This document shows positions 5,725 to 13,521 of a DNA stretch of 22,904 nt, piece by piece; the stretch's first letter is position 1; each line of letters opens with the position of its first letter. The notes below the pieces were generated by a model. That model was not told where the DNA came from, searched no databases, and saw nothing but the letters and a program-made list of their open reading frames with translations. The position numbers and the translations under genes are program-made. Source of the stretch: DASQQQ01 sp036390995 (GTDB lineage Bacteria; Actinomycetota; UBA4738; HRBIN12); contig DASWAT010000189.1 of the NCBI GenBank assembly GCA_036390995.1, positions 1 through 22,904 on the forward strand, given 5' to 3'.

Positions 5725-8700
5725 TCAGACCGTACCCGCGGACGCGAGATGCTCCGCGGCATCGAGCCGCTCGAGGAGCGGGTGCGCGCCCAGGTCGGTC
5801 AGGATCGCCCGGGCCTGCTCGGCGGCGCCGTCGGGGACGGACTCCCTCGGCAGGAGGGTCAGCGCGTCGATCGCGGTGAGCGCGAGGTCGAGCGGGGCCT
5901 CCATCATCGCCCAGGACTCGAGGACGCGACGGTAGCCGTTGGAGGCATCCTCGATCCGCCCCTCCAGGGCCGCGAGCCCGGCCTCCGTGCTGCGGCGGAC
6001 TACCTCGATCCAGCGCCCGCGAAGGGGATCCATGGCGTCGAGGCAGGCGTGGGCGCGTGCCGGATCGCGCAGCCAGAGCCCGGCTCGGGCCGCCACCCAC
6101 ACGGCCAAGGCGCTGTTCATGCCGGCCGGATCGGCGGCCACGGCAGTCATGGCGTCCTCGTAGCCGCCCTCCAGATCTCCCCCTGCGAGGCGCACGACCG
6201 AACGGGCGCGCAGGTGCCACGTCCGCTCGGCGAGCAGCTCGGTCGACTCAAGCCTCGACGCCACCTCGTCCAGGTACCGGTCGGCGCCCGAGACGTCCCC
6301 GCGGAGGGCGGCCAGCATCGCGGCGCTGAACCTGGCGCCGGCGCCGATGAAGCCGGGGAGCTCTCGACCCTCGAGCTCGGCCAGGACGGCGTCGGCCTGC
6401 GCCCAACGACCCAGGTCGATGGCACCCTCGACCGCGTTCGCCAGGTGGATCTCCTCCAGGTTCCGGATCCCCGCCCTCCGCGCGCTCTCGGCCCCATCCA
6501 GGAACGCGTGCAGGCTCTCCGCGGGGTCGTCCTCGGAGATCTGGACGGCGAGGTTGAGCAGGGCCTCCGCCCGGGTCTGGTGACTCCCGATCTCCTCCGC
6601 GAGGGCGAGGGCACCCCTGGCCAGCATGACGGATTCCCGATGCCGTCCGAGGTTGAACAGGGCAACGCTCTTCGTGCTGAGGGCGTCGGCCAGCAGCTCG
6701 GTCAGATCCCGCCTCTCGGCGATGGGCAGCGCCACCTCCACCCACCCGATGGCGCGCTCCGAGGGTCCGGCGAACACCTCCGCCTCGGCGAGCCTGGCAC
6801 ACAGCGTGGCACGAACCACCTCGTCGGCGTCCTCGTCCAGCGCGCCGAGCGCAGCGTGCATCCGGTCGATCGCCTCGCTGCGGCGGTCCAGCACCGCCAG
6901 GGGACGGAGGAGGCTCGCGGCGGCCCGGGCTCCCGCCGTCGTGTCGCCCCGTTCCCGATACAGGTCGAGGGCCTCGTCGAGGTACGCGACCGCGCGCTCG
7001 GCGGAACCGGCCCTGCCCGCGGCCTCGCCGGCGCGCTCCAGCAGCAGGGCGCGTTCGGCGCCGCCCGGGGTGATGTCGAGCGCCTGATCGGCGAAGCCGA
7101 GCGCCTGCTCCGGCGAGCCGAGAGACAGGGCGCGGTCGGCCGCCTGCGAGAGCCAGTCCCTGGCCCGCGCCGCCAGCGCCTCGGCGTCGGGCCCCCCCGC
7201 GGTGGCGCGGAAGGCCTCGACGTAGTGCGTGGCAACGACGCCGGCGAGCTCGTCCTCGCCGAGGGACTCGAGGTGGTGGGCGACCGCCAGGTGCTTGCGT
7301 CGCCGGTCCGCCTTCGCCAGCGTCGCGTAAGCGACCTCGCGGATCAGGCTCTGCAGGAACGTGTACTGCCCGCGCTCCGGCGACCTGGGATCCACCTCCT
7401 GGGTTAGGAACTCCTTGTGGACGAGCTCTCGCAGCCTCGTTTCCAGGGCCGGTCGGTCCTCGCCGATCACCGCCGCGAGCGCCTCGAGCGTGAAGCTCTT
7501 GCCCAGCAGGGCGGCGTCCTGCAGCAGGGCACGATCGTCGGCCGGGACGGCGTCCAACCTGGCCGCGATGAGCGCGTGGAGCGAGTCGGGGATGTCGAGC
7601 GTTCCGAGGTCGCCCACGAGCTCGTACGCGTCGTCTCGAGGCGCCAGCACCCCGCGGTCGGCCAGCATCCGGATCGTCTCGACCGCGTAGAGAGGGACCC
7701 CTTCGGCGCGACTCACGATCCGGTCGAGCCCGTCGGTGGGTAGTCCCCGCACGAATCCGCGGACGAGCTCGGCCATCGAGGGGTCGGAGAGTGGCTCCAG
7801 GTGGAGGGCGGTGAAGTTCCGTTGGCCGACGCCCCAGTTCGGTCGGCGGTCGGCGAGCTCCGGACGGGCCAGGGTGACGATCAGGATCGGATGGTTCCGC
7901 GACCATTCCAGCATCGACTCGATGAAGTCGAGGAGCCCCGGGTCCGCCCACTGGAGGTCTTCGAACACCATCACGGTGGTGCCGAGCTCGGCGATCCGCT
8001 CGAACAGGCACCGCCACGCCGAGAACAGCTCTTCCCGCTCTCCGGGGGGGCGTTCCTCGAGCCCGAGCAAGTGCGCCAGTCGGGGCTCCACCCAATGGCG
8101 CTCTTCGTCATCCCGGAGGAGCTCCCGGACGGAATCCGACAGCTTGCGTCGCGACTCCATGGGATCGTCGGTCTCGGCGATCCCGGCCCGCATCCGGACC
8201 ATCTCGCCGAGCGCCCAGAACGTGACCCCGTCGCCGTACGCAGGGCACCGGCCCTTGTGCCAGTAGATCGTCTCCACCAGGCCGTCCACGTACTTCAGGA
8301 ATTCCCAGGCCAGCCGGGACTTGCCGATCCCGCCGATGCCCGTCAGCGAGACCAGCCGCGCCTTGCGCTCACGACCGGTGGCGTGCAGCAGCTCCTTGAT
8401 CAGTCGGAGCTCCTCGGCCCTGCCGACGAACGGGGGCTCCAGCCCCTCGCTCCGGCCCGCACCGCCCCGTTGGCCGATCACGCGGAGGGCCCGCCAGGCG
8501 GCGACCGGCTCGTCCTTCCCCTTCATGGACAGCGCGCCCACGTCGTGGAAGGCGATCGCGTTCGCTGTGGCCCGGTAGGTGGCCTCCCCGACCAGCACGG
8601 AGCCGGGATCCGTGGCCGACTGCAGCCGGGACGCCGTGTTGACCAGGTCGCCGGCCACGAGGCCCTGGGAGACCGCCCCCACGGTCACGGCTGCCTCGCC

Positions 8701-9222
8701 GGTGAGCACCCCGGCCCGAGCTCGCAGCTCCACGCCGATCTCGCGTCCGAGGGCCCCGACCGTCTCCACCAGCTCGAGGGCGGCACGCACCGCGCGTTCG
8801 GCGTCGTCCTCGTGGGCCGTCGGCGTCCCCCAGACCGCCATGACGGCGTCACCGATGAACTTCTCGACCAGGCCACCGTGCCGCTCGACGCTCGCCCGGG
8901 CGGCATCGAAATACCTCGTGAGGAGCTCCCGGACGTCCTCGGCGTCGCGGCGCTCCGAGAGCGTGGTGAAGCCGACCAGGTCGGCGAAGAGCACCGAGAC
9001 CAGCCGCCGTTCGGTCGCCGTCGTGGGCTCAGCCGGGACGGCGCTGGGGAGGCCGGCGGCAGAAGGTATGGGGGCGATGGCGGTCCCGCATTCCCCGCAG
9101 AACCTACTGTCCGGGGTATTGGCGGAGCCGCACGCGGGACAGAGGAGGGCAAGCGCCGTGCCGCATCCCTTGCAGAACTTGCGACCCGGCTCGTTCTCGA
9201 CGCCACAGGCTGAACAGACCAT
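5725..9222 (-). CDS. Zinc-ribbon / class III nucleotide cyclase / AAA ATPase / TPR protein
   Basis: This 1165-aa soluble signalling protein has four parts. Residues 3-45 hold two CxxC-CxxC zinc ribbons (C3/C6/C17/C20 and C28/C31/C42/C45). Residues about 72-250 are a class III cyclase domain with both metal aspartates (D81 in LFADLVGFT, D125 in KFIGDAVMAVWG), K121, D192 and N195 in GDLVNTASRL, and R199. It therefore looks catalytically complete and adenylate-type. Residues about 264-590 are an AAA/STAND-like ATPase with Walker A GIGGIGKS at 295-302 and Walker B VMVFEDLQWAD at 417-427. The remainder, to about 1150, is alanine-rich helical repeat of TPR type. This architecture is common in actinobacteria as a presumed sensor or transcription-linked regulator, but ligands are unknown. 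The ATG at 9222 has GGGAG just upstream and begins the first ribbon. Confidence 0.93.
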   Translation of the reverse strand: MVCSACGVENEPGRKFCKGCGTALALLCPACGSANTPDSRFCGECGTAIAPIPSAAGLPSAVPAEPTTATERRLVSVLFADLVGFTTLSERRDAEDVRELLTRYFDAARASVERHGGLVEKFIGDAVMAVWGTPTAHEDDAERAVRAALELVETVGALGREIGVELRARAGVLTGEAAVTVGAVSQGLVAGDLVNTASRLQSATDPGSVLVGEATYRATANAIAFHDVGALSMKGKDEPVAAWRALRVIGQRGGAGRSEGLEPPFVGRAEELRLIKELLHATGRERKARLVSLTGIGGIGKSRLAWEFLKYVDGLVETIYWHKGRCPAYGDGVTFWALGEMVRMRAGIAETDDPMESRRKLSDSVRELLRDDEERHWVEPRLAHLLGLEERPPGEREELFSAWRCLFERIAELGTTVMVFEDLQWADPGLLDFIESMLEWSRNHPILIVTLARPELADRRPNWGVGQRNFTALHLEPLSDPSMAELVRGFVRGLPTDGLDRIVSRAEGVPLYAVETIRMLADRGVLAPRDDAYELVGDLGTLDIPDSLHALIAARLDAVPADDRALLQDAALLGKSFTLEALAAVIGEDRPALETRLRELVHKEFLTQEVDPRSPERGQYTFLQSLIREVAYATLAKADRRRKHLAVAHHLESLGEDELAGVVATHYVEAFRATAGGPDAEALAARARDWLSQAADRALSLGSPEQALGFADQALDITPGGAERALLLERAGEAAGRAGSAERAVAYLDEALDLYRERGDTTAGARAAASLLRPLAVLDRRSEAIDRMHAALGALDEDADEVVRATLCARLAEAEVFAGPSERAIGWVEVALPIAERRDLTELLADALSTKSVALFNLGRHRESVMLARGALALAEEIGSHQTRAEALLNLAVQISEDDPAESLHAFLDGAESARRAGIRNLEEIHLANAVEGAIDLGRWAQADAVLAELEGRELPGFIGAGARFSAAMLAALRGDVSGADRYLDEVASRLESTELLAERTWHLRARSVVRLAGGDLEGGYEDAMTAVAADPAGMNSALAVWVAARAGLWLRDPARAHACLDAMDPLRGRWIEVVRRSTEAGLAALEGRIEDASNGYRRVLESWAMMEAPLDLALTAIDALTLLPRESVPDGAAEQARAILTDLGAHPLLERLDAAEHLASAGTV

Positions 9223-9300
9223 CCGGCTCCCGCCCCCGTACGGCCGAAGGTTACGCCCGGCGGCAGACGCCGTGCGCGCTCTCGATCGACGGTGGCGGGG

Positions 9301-9317
9301 GCCGACCGCGGGTCGGC
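9301..9317 (-). terminator. Hairpin downstream of the cytochrome b operon
   Basis: GCCGACC (9301-9307) and GGTCGGC (9311-9317) form a perfect 7-bp stem with a 3-base loop. It lies 17 bases after the last stop codon of the operon ending at 9334 and upstream of the cyclase gene. On the minus strand C-rich sequence rather than a T-run follows, so termination is only suggested. Confidence 0.4.
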
Positions 9318-9333
9318 ATCCGGAAGCCTCGCG

Positions 9334-9368
9334 TCAGGCCGGCGTGCCCGGGCCGAAGGCGCGGAACG
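9334..9368 (-). repeat. 35-base near-repeat, copy 2 (C-terminal tail of frameshifted gene)
   Basis: This matches 5655-5689 at 31 of 35 positions and encodes the last residues FRAFGPGTPA plus stop of the frameshifted gene. The differences alter two residues and leave one synonymous change in the 10-residue tail, which suggests selection at the protein level in both copies. Confidence 0.5.
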
Positions 9369-9714
9369 GCTCGGGCTCGTAGGCGCTCAGAACCCCACCC
9401 AGTCCGGGAGCGCCTCGCGGATCGCCCGGTCGTCCTTCACCAGCCACGCGAGGTGACGGAACGCGTGCTCGATTCGAGGACCTCGGGGGGCTCGACCGCC
9501 ACCACGTCCGCGGGCTGTACGTCGGGCTGCCAGCCCAGGCGGAGCGTCGGCGCGTGGATGGGGCGCAGCTGTGGGCGCCGTCCGGCCGCAGGCACACGAA
9601 CAGCCCCTCGAGGGTCTGCCCCACGATCTCGCTCGACCAGGCGGCGTTGGTGAGCGCCGGGACGTAGAGCTCCACGGGCGGCGGCCGGCCCTCCGGCTCA
9701 GATGGTTCGTTCAT
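9334..9714 (-). pseudogene. Hypothetical protein with three compensating -1 frameshifts
   Basis: From the ATG at 9714 the frame reads MNEPSEPEGRPPPVELYVPA and on to EIVGQTLEGLFVCLRPDGA, which is protein-like. Coding character then moves to a second frame near 9565-9585 (QLRPIHAPTLRLGWQPDVQP, then ADVVAVEPPEVLE). It moves to a third near 9468-9482 (IEHAFRHLAWLVKDDRAIRE, then ALPDWVG) and back to the first near 9388-9396 (SAYEPEPFRAFGPGTPA-stop). Each step equals one missing base; the net loss of three restores the frame. The middle of the uninterrupted frame is Arg/Ser/Pro-rich and looks non-coding. Several shifts lie near C or G runs, so assembly errors are as likely as true decay. The reconstructed protein of about 125 aa belongs to no family I recognise. 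The start overlaps the preceding gene by 17 bases, with GGGAGG touching the ATG. Confidence 0.6.
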
Positions 9715-9874
9715 CCTCCCGGTCCTGCCCGAGCGGCGCCGCCATCTGGAGGATCGTCTCGCGCGAGGACGCCTTCCCGTGATCCGCCAGGCCGTGCGTC
9801 TGGATCTGTTCCACGACCTCGTCCTCGTTCCCACGGGCCTGGAACCCGCACATGCAGGTGACCTCGATCAGCAC
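9698..9874 (-). CDS. DUF1059-like small protein
   Basis: This 58-aa protein reads MLIEVTCMCGFQARGNEDEV, then a helix (VEQIQTHGLADHGK) and SSRETILQMAAPL. This is the pattern of DUF1059-type proteins: a beta hairpin with a CxC or CGF knuckle, an HGxxxHG-like stretch, and a final helix preceded by a T/S-R-E motif. The function of this family is unknown. The GTG at 9874 has GGAGGGG about 6 bases upstream. It overlaps the cytochrome b stop by 7 bases and the next gene start by 17 bases, so translation is probably coupled in a four-gene operon. C7 and C9 with H33 and H37 could bind a metal, but this is inference. Confidence 0.75.
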   Translation of the reverse strand: MLIEVTCMCGFQARGNEDEVVEQIQTHGLADHGKASSRETILQMAAPLGQDREDERTI

Positions 9875-10617
9875 CTCGCGCCCCTCCGCTCCGGTTCGGC
9901 GGGCAAGGTAGCACCCGTTCCATCCGTCGCGCGCCCTGCCGCGGGATCGACACACGCCGCCGGGACCGGGCCGGACTCACCCAGGGCCCGTTCGGTCCAC
10001 CCGGGCCAGACGCGCCGAGCCGTCTCCTCGGGGACCCGCCCGCGGAGGTGCATCGCCCGCCACACGCCGCGGTAGCCGGGGAGGACGCCCAGCCCGACAA
10101 GGACGTGCCCGAGCACGAACGCCGTTACCACGTAAGTGGTCCAGCGGTGGATCTTCGCGAGCCACGCGAACGTCGGGCCGCCGTGCAGGAGCGTGAGGGC
10201 GAGGCCGGTCACGACGAGCATCCCGAGCCCGCCGACCATCGCGAAGTTCGCAAGGCGCTGTCCCGGGTCGAAGTGTCCCTCGTGCCGGGCGAACCGTCCT
10301 GTGAACACCGCGGCCGGCCATAGGAGCCACCACCGGCCGTCGCCTCGGTCCCGGCGGAAGGTCTCGCGAAGGAAGGTCGCGATGCCCCTTCGCCCCACCA
10401 CGATCGCGGCGAGCGCGAGGACCGCGAGGGCCCGCCCGAACCACACGTGGACCCGGATGTCCGCGACCCCGAGGGCGCGGGCGAGGGGGCTCGGATCGCC
10501 CTCCTCGCCCGCGAGCAGCCACCACCCGGTGAACAGCACGGGCAGCGTGGCCAGGTAGGCGGCTGCGTGGAACCACCTCACGCGGCGGGGATGGCGCTCC
10601 AGCCGCCTAGTACCCAT
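9868..10617 (-). CDS. Formate-dehydrogenase-gamma-like cytochrome b membrane subunit
   Basis: This 249-aa membrane protein resembles the cytochrome b (FdnI/FdoI) subunit that carries electrons between membrane quinones and a periplasmic or cytoplasmic dehydrogenase. Four histidines fall where the family ligates two b hemes: H17 (RVRWFHA), H57 (IRVHVWFGR), H157 (KIHRWTTY) and H171 (LGHVLVG). Four membrane helices are evident (about 15-34, 58-76, 123-143, 160-179), with the family GQ-x-(4)-F motif at 119-125 (GQRLANF). The C-terminal 60 residues are hydrophilic and unlike the family. No catalytic dehydrogenase subunit is present here. The neighbours are a lipoprotein upstream (11-base overlap) and a DUF1059-like gene downstream, so the partner is unknown. 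The start is the ATG at 10617. Confidence 0.8.
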   Translation of the reverse strand: MGTRRLERHPRRVRWFHAAAYLATLPVLFTGWWLLAGEEGDPSPLARALGVADIRVHVWFGRALAVLALAAIVVGRRGIATFLRETFRRDRGDGRWWLLWPAAVFTGRFARHEGHFDPGQRLANFAMVGGLGMLVVTGLALTLLHGGPTFAWLAKIHRWTTYVVTAFVLGHVLVGLGVLPGYRGVWRAMHLRGRVPEETARRVWPGWTERALGESGPVPAACVDPAAGRATDGTGATLPAEPERRGARC

Positions 10618-11092
10618 AGCCGCCGCCCGAGCTTGAGTCGCTCGGGCTCACCGTGACGGCGCTGCCGGCGTTCGAGCCGCCCGAGCCGGTCACGTCGACG
10701 GTGATCGTGTCGGTGACGCCGGCGTCCGAATGGTCGGCGTTGCGCAGCGATGCCTCGATCGTGTGCATCCCCGGCGCCAGGTCGCTCACTTGTACCGTGT
10801 TCGCGTAGGTGATGACCGACTGCGACAGCTCGTCGCAGCTCCCCCCGTCGAAGCACAGATGCACGTGGTGGTCGCCCGTGCTCGGGTCGCCGATCGGCAC
10901 GCTCGCATCCAGCCTCACCGTGAACGGCACCCGGACCGAAGCGCCGTCGCCCGGCGACACGATCTTCAGCGACGTGCGGTCGGATCCTCCTGCGCCGGTC
11001 GAGGCGCTCGCCCCACCGCAGGCCGCGGCGACCAGGCCGAGGGCCAGCACCAGGCCGGCCAGACGGGATCGTCCCTTCCGTGTTCGCTCCAT
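10607..11092 (-). CDS. Lipoprotein with Ig-like domain
   Basis: This 161-aa protein has a lipoprotein signal peptide: basic start MERTRKGRSR, hydrophobic core LAGLVLALGL and lipobox VAAAC with C25 as the acylated residue. The mature domain opens with LKIVSPGDGASVRVPFTVRL, a Big/Ig-like strand pattern, followed by STGDHHVHLCFDGGSC. The last stretch includes a DHHVH histidine cluster and two cysteines that may bind metal or form a disulfide. A DLAPGMHTIEASLRNADHSD strand pair and a Gly/Ser-rich tail (SSSGGGYGY) complete it. DUF4399-type proteins share the HHVH-like feature, so it may be related. It is the first gene of the operon with the cytochrome b, overlapping it by 11 bases. A good Shine-Dalgarno sequence (GGAAGGAGG) precedes the ATG at 11092. 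Confidence 0.78.
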   Translation of the reverse strand: MERTRKGRSRLAGLVLALGLVAAACGGASASTGAGGSDRTSLKIVSPGDGASVRVPFTVRLDASVPIGDPSTGDHHVHLCFDGGSCDELSQSVITYANTVQVSDLAPGMHTIEASLRNADHSDAGVTDTITVDVTGSGGSNAGSAVTVSPSDSSSGGGYGY

Positions 11093-11317
11093 CGCGATCC
11101 TCCTTCCTCGCTCGGATCCCGGCGACCGCCGGGTTCGCGGGTTCGGGAGGTACTACCGGATGAACAGCTCGAGGGATTGGTTTCCGCAAGATCGCGCAAG
11201 TACTTGGCGGCCGTCGCGGATTGGCGACGCGAACGATCCCTGGGGGTGATGGTCGCTCGTTACCTCGGACATCGCGGGAAGCGCCCGGGATCGCATCTCC
11301 ACCGAGGCATAGAGCGG

Positions 11318-11323
11318 TATGGT
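11318..11323 (+). promoter_or_regulatory. Candidate -10 for a leaderless PAS-GAF kinase transcript
   Basis: TATGGT lies 5 bases before the GTG at 11329 in the 236-base divergent gap. No convincing -35 or Shine-Dalgarno sequence accompanies it. Apart from this and the lipoprotein Shine-Dalgarno, I see nothing further in 11093-11328 that I can name. Confidence 0.35.
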
Positions 11324-11328
11324 TGTTC

Positions 11329-13047
11329 GTGAGCGGAACGGTTGGCACGGGCAACATCGCGCCATCTTCGATCACCAGGGGATGCTTCCGTTTGGACGGC
11401 GCAACGCACAGCGGACTTCGGGACGTACAGGAACCGCTCCGGAACTTCCTCGAGCACCTGTCGCAGGCCGTGGTCGCCGTGGAGCCCGGCGGCGCGATCC
11501 GGTTCCTGAACCCCAGGGCCGAGGAGGTCTTCGGCTACGCGGCCGAGGAGCTCATCGGCGAGCCGGTGGAGATCCTGTTGCCGGAGGCGGTTCGTTCGGT
11601 CCATGAGGGGCAGCGCGCGGACTTCCTGAGCACTGCGCAGGCCCATCCCATGGAGACGCGTTCGGCGCTGCGAGCCCTCCGTCACGACGGGACCGAGTTC
11701 CCCGTGGAGATCGGGCTCAGCTATGTCCCGACCTCGGAGGGCCCGCTCGCGGTCGCCCTGGTCATCGACATCAGCGCCCGGCGCCGGGCGGAGGAGGCCG
11801 CGAACCATAGCGCCAAGCGCCTCGCCCTGCTGCACGAGATCGACCGGGCCATCCTCTCCATCGCCCCCAGCGAGGAGATCGCCCGGCTCGTCGTCCAGCG
11901 GATCCGGCAGCTCGTGCCGTGCCGGCGGGCGAGCGTGACGCTGTTCGATCACGAGGCGAACGAGGTCTCGACCTTCGCGGTCGATGCGGAGACGGAGACG
12001 GCCCTGCCGGTGGGGGTGCGGATGCCGCTGTCGGCCTTCGGCGGGCGGGACGAGCTCCAGCAGGGCGAGACCCGGTTCGTCGCCGACCTGGAGCTGGTGG
12101 ATCGGACGGCCTTCGAGGACACGCTCCTGACGGAGGGGATCCGGTCGATCGTCCAAGTGCCGATCCGGGTCCAGGACCACCTGCTCGGCTCCGTGAACCT
12201 GGCCCACGACGCTCCCGGGTTCTTCGACCCGGGGATGATCGCGCCGATCCTGGAGGCCGCCGACCAGCTCGCCGTGAGCTTGCGGCAGACCTCCCTCCGC
12301 GAGCAGGCGGAGCGCCATGCCGCCGAGCTCGAGGGGGCGGTTGACGACCTCCGGCGGGTGGACGACCTCCGGCGAGCGCTGCTGTCCCGGCTGGTCTTGG
12401 TGCAGGAGAACGAGCGTCGCTTGATCGCCGACGACGTCCACGACGACGCCGTTCAGGTGATGACCGCCGTGGGCATGCGCCTTGGCTCGCTGAAGAGCAG
12501 ACCGCCGGGAGAGGTGGCGGCGGCCCTCGGGGAGCTGGAGAAGACGGTCGAGCTGTCGATCGAGCGCCTGCGGCGCCTGGTATTCGAGCTCCAGCCGGCG
12601 AGCCTCGAGCGGCCGGGTGGGTTCCGGGAGGCGATGCACGAGATCCTGGCGGCTCTGGAACTCGATCTCGGACTCGCGGTGACGATCGAGGACCGGCTTC
12701 CCCCGTCCGCAACGGGCCGGCTGTCACCGGTCCTGCGGGCGACGATGTTCCGGATCGCACACGAGGCGGTCGCGAACATCCGGCGTCACGCGCATGCAAC
12801 GCACGTGAGCGTCGTGTACGAGGAGCGGGACGGGGGGTTCCTGGTTCGGATCAGGGACGACGGCGTCGGCTTCGCCCAGGATGCCGCGCCGCCCAACCTG
12901 CCCGGACATCTGGGGCTCGCGTCGATGGAGGAGCGTGCCCGTCTGACCGGCGGCTGGTGGACGATCGCTTCCGCGCCCGGCACGGGGACGACGGTTGAGT
13001 TCTGGGTGCCGATGAACCATCCGGATCTCTCCTCGGACGTCCCATAG
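11329..13047 (+). CDS. PAS-GAF sensor histidine kinase (orphan)
   Basis: Read from the GTG at 11329 this is a 572-aa soluble kinase. Residues about 35-155 form a PAS domain (FLEHLSQAVVAVEPGGAIRF, then LNPRAEEVFGYAAEELIGEP). Residues about 165-325 form a GAF domain (LHEIDRAILSIAPSEEIARL at the start, then IVQVPIRVQDHLLGSVNLAH). A coiled stretch leads to a HisKA_3 domain with H371 in RRLIADDVHDDAVQ, then a HATPase domain with N483 in AHEAVANIRRHA and DDGVG at 510-514. It is catalytically intact. No response regulator is adjacent, so the partner is elsewhere. The start is uncertain. The TTG at 11392 with AGGGG 10 bases upstream is an alternative, and codons before 11329 look non-coding. Without a membrane helix it may sense an intracellular signal such as redox state or a small ligand. 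Confidence 0.88.
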   Translation: MSGTVGTGNIAPSSITRGCFRLDGATHSGLRDVQEPLRNFLEHLSQAVVAVEPGGAIRFLNPRAEEVFGYAAEELIGEPVEILLPEAVRSVHEGQRADFLSTAQAHPMETRSALRALRHDGTEFPVEIGLSYVPTSEGPLAVALVIDISARRRAEEAANHSAKRLALLHEIDRAILSIAPSEEIARLVVQRIRQLVPCRRASVTLFDHEANEVSTFAVDAETETALPVGVRMPLSAFGGRDELQQGETRFVADLELVDRTAFEDTLLTEGIRSIVQVPIRVQDHLLGSVNLAHDAPGFFDPGMIAPILEAADQLAVSLRQTSLREQAERHAAELEGAVDDLRRVDDLRRALLSRLVLVQENERRLIADDVHDDAVQVMTAVGMRLGSLKSRPPGEVAAALGELEKTVELSIERLRRLVFELQPASLERPGGFREAMHEILAALELDLGLAVTIEDRLPPSATGRLSPVLRATMFRIAHEAVANIRRHAHATHVSVVYEERDGGFLVRIRDDGVGFAQDAAPPNLPGHLGLASMEERARLTGGWWTIASAPGTGTTVEFWVPMNHPDLSSDVP

Positions 13048-13058
13048 CTTTTCCGGTC

Positions 13059-13430
13059 TCAGCCGGTCGCCTCCTTCTCGGCCAAGATCGTCTTCAGCGT
13101 GGACATCGCGTTCATCGCGGGCGGGAACCCGGCGAGCGTGGCCACCTGCAGGATGATCTCCTTCAGCTCGTCCGGCGAGAGGCCGGCCTTCAGCGACGAG
13201 CGCAGGTGCACCGGGAGCTGCGACGACCGCCCCAGCGCGACGAGCACGGCCACCGTGGCGATCTGGCGGTCGCGGAGCGATAGGCCGGGTCGCACGTAGA
13301 CCTCGCCGTACGCGAACTCGATGATGAACCGGCCCAGGTCGCCGAGGCCCTCGATCGTCCGCAGGGCCCTCTCGCCGTGCACGTCGAGCATCTTCCGGCG
13401 ACCCCGCTCGTACCGGGTGTCGTCGCCCAT
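13059..13430 (-). CDS. Carboxymuconolactone decarboxylase-family protein (PcaC type)
   Basis: This 123-aa protein is an all-helical CMD-family member. Characteristic stretches are YGEVYVRPGLSLRDRQIATV (41-60), LPVHLRSSLKAGLSPDELKE (72-91) and ILQVATLAGFPPAMNAMSTL (93-112). The VHLRSSL histidine H75 sits where PcaC-type enzymes keep their conserved His. There is no CxxC pair and no cysteine at all, so it is not an AhpD-type peroxidase. Without other protocatechuate genes nearby, the actual reaction is uncertain. The ATG at 13430 has GGAGGGG about 6 bases upstream. The gene converges on the PAS-GAF kinase with an 11-base gap, and a 19-base palindrome lies 73 bases upstream of its start. Confidence 0.88.
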   Translation of the reverse strand: MGDDTRYERGRRKMLDVHGERALRTIEGLGDLGRFIIEFAYGEVYVRPGLSLRDRQIATVAVLVALGRSSQLPVHLRSSLKAGLSPDELKEIILQVATLAGFPPAMNAMSTLKTILAEKEATG

Positions 13431-13502
13431 GGGAACCCCTCCTCGTGTCGAGCTCCGGTCAGGGACAGTACCGTGCGGTGGCGGCGTTCCGGGAGTCCCT
13501 GC

Positions 13503-13521
13503 CTAGTCTGGATCAGACTAG
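13503..13521. promoter_or_regulatory. 19-base palindrome, candidate repressor operator
   Basis: CTAGTCTGGATCAGACTAG has perfect 8-base arms and a 3-base centre. It lies 73 bases upstream of the CMD-family start and overlaps the stop codon of the PAP2 gene (TAG at 13518-13520). Its size and symmetry fit a TetR-type operator. No T-run follows on either strand, so it is a poor terminator. AT-rich arms are unusual in this GC-rich DNA. Confidence 0.45.

Noticed and set aside
4084..7407. Long open frame on the plus strand opposite the kinase and cyclase genes
   Set aside because: It mirrors genuine minus-strand genes with intact motifs; its composition is Arg/His/Gln-rich and shows no family features. 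Such antisense frames are expected in DNA this GC-rich.
13059..13430. AhpD-type peroxidase assignment for the CMD-family protein
   Set aside because: There is no CxxC motif and no cysteine in the protein; the PcaC-like VHLRSSL motif fits better.
13503..13521. The palindrome as a terminator for the PAP2 gene
   Set aside because: The 3-base loop, no T-run and overlap with the stop codon make an operator more likely than a terminator.
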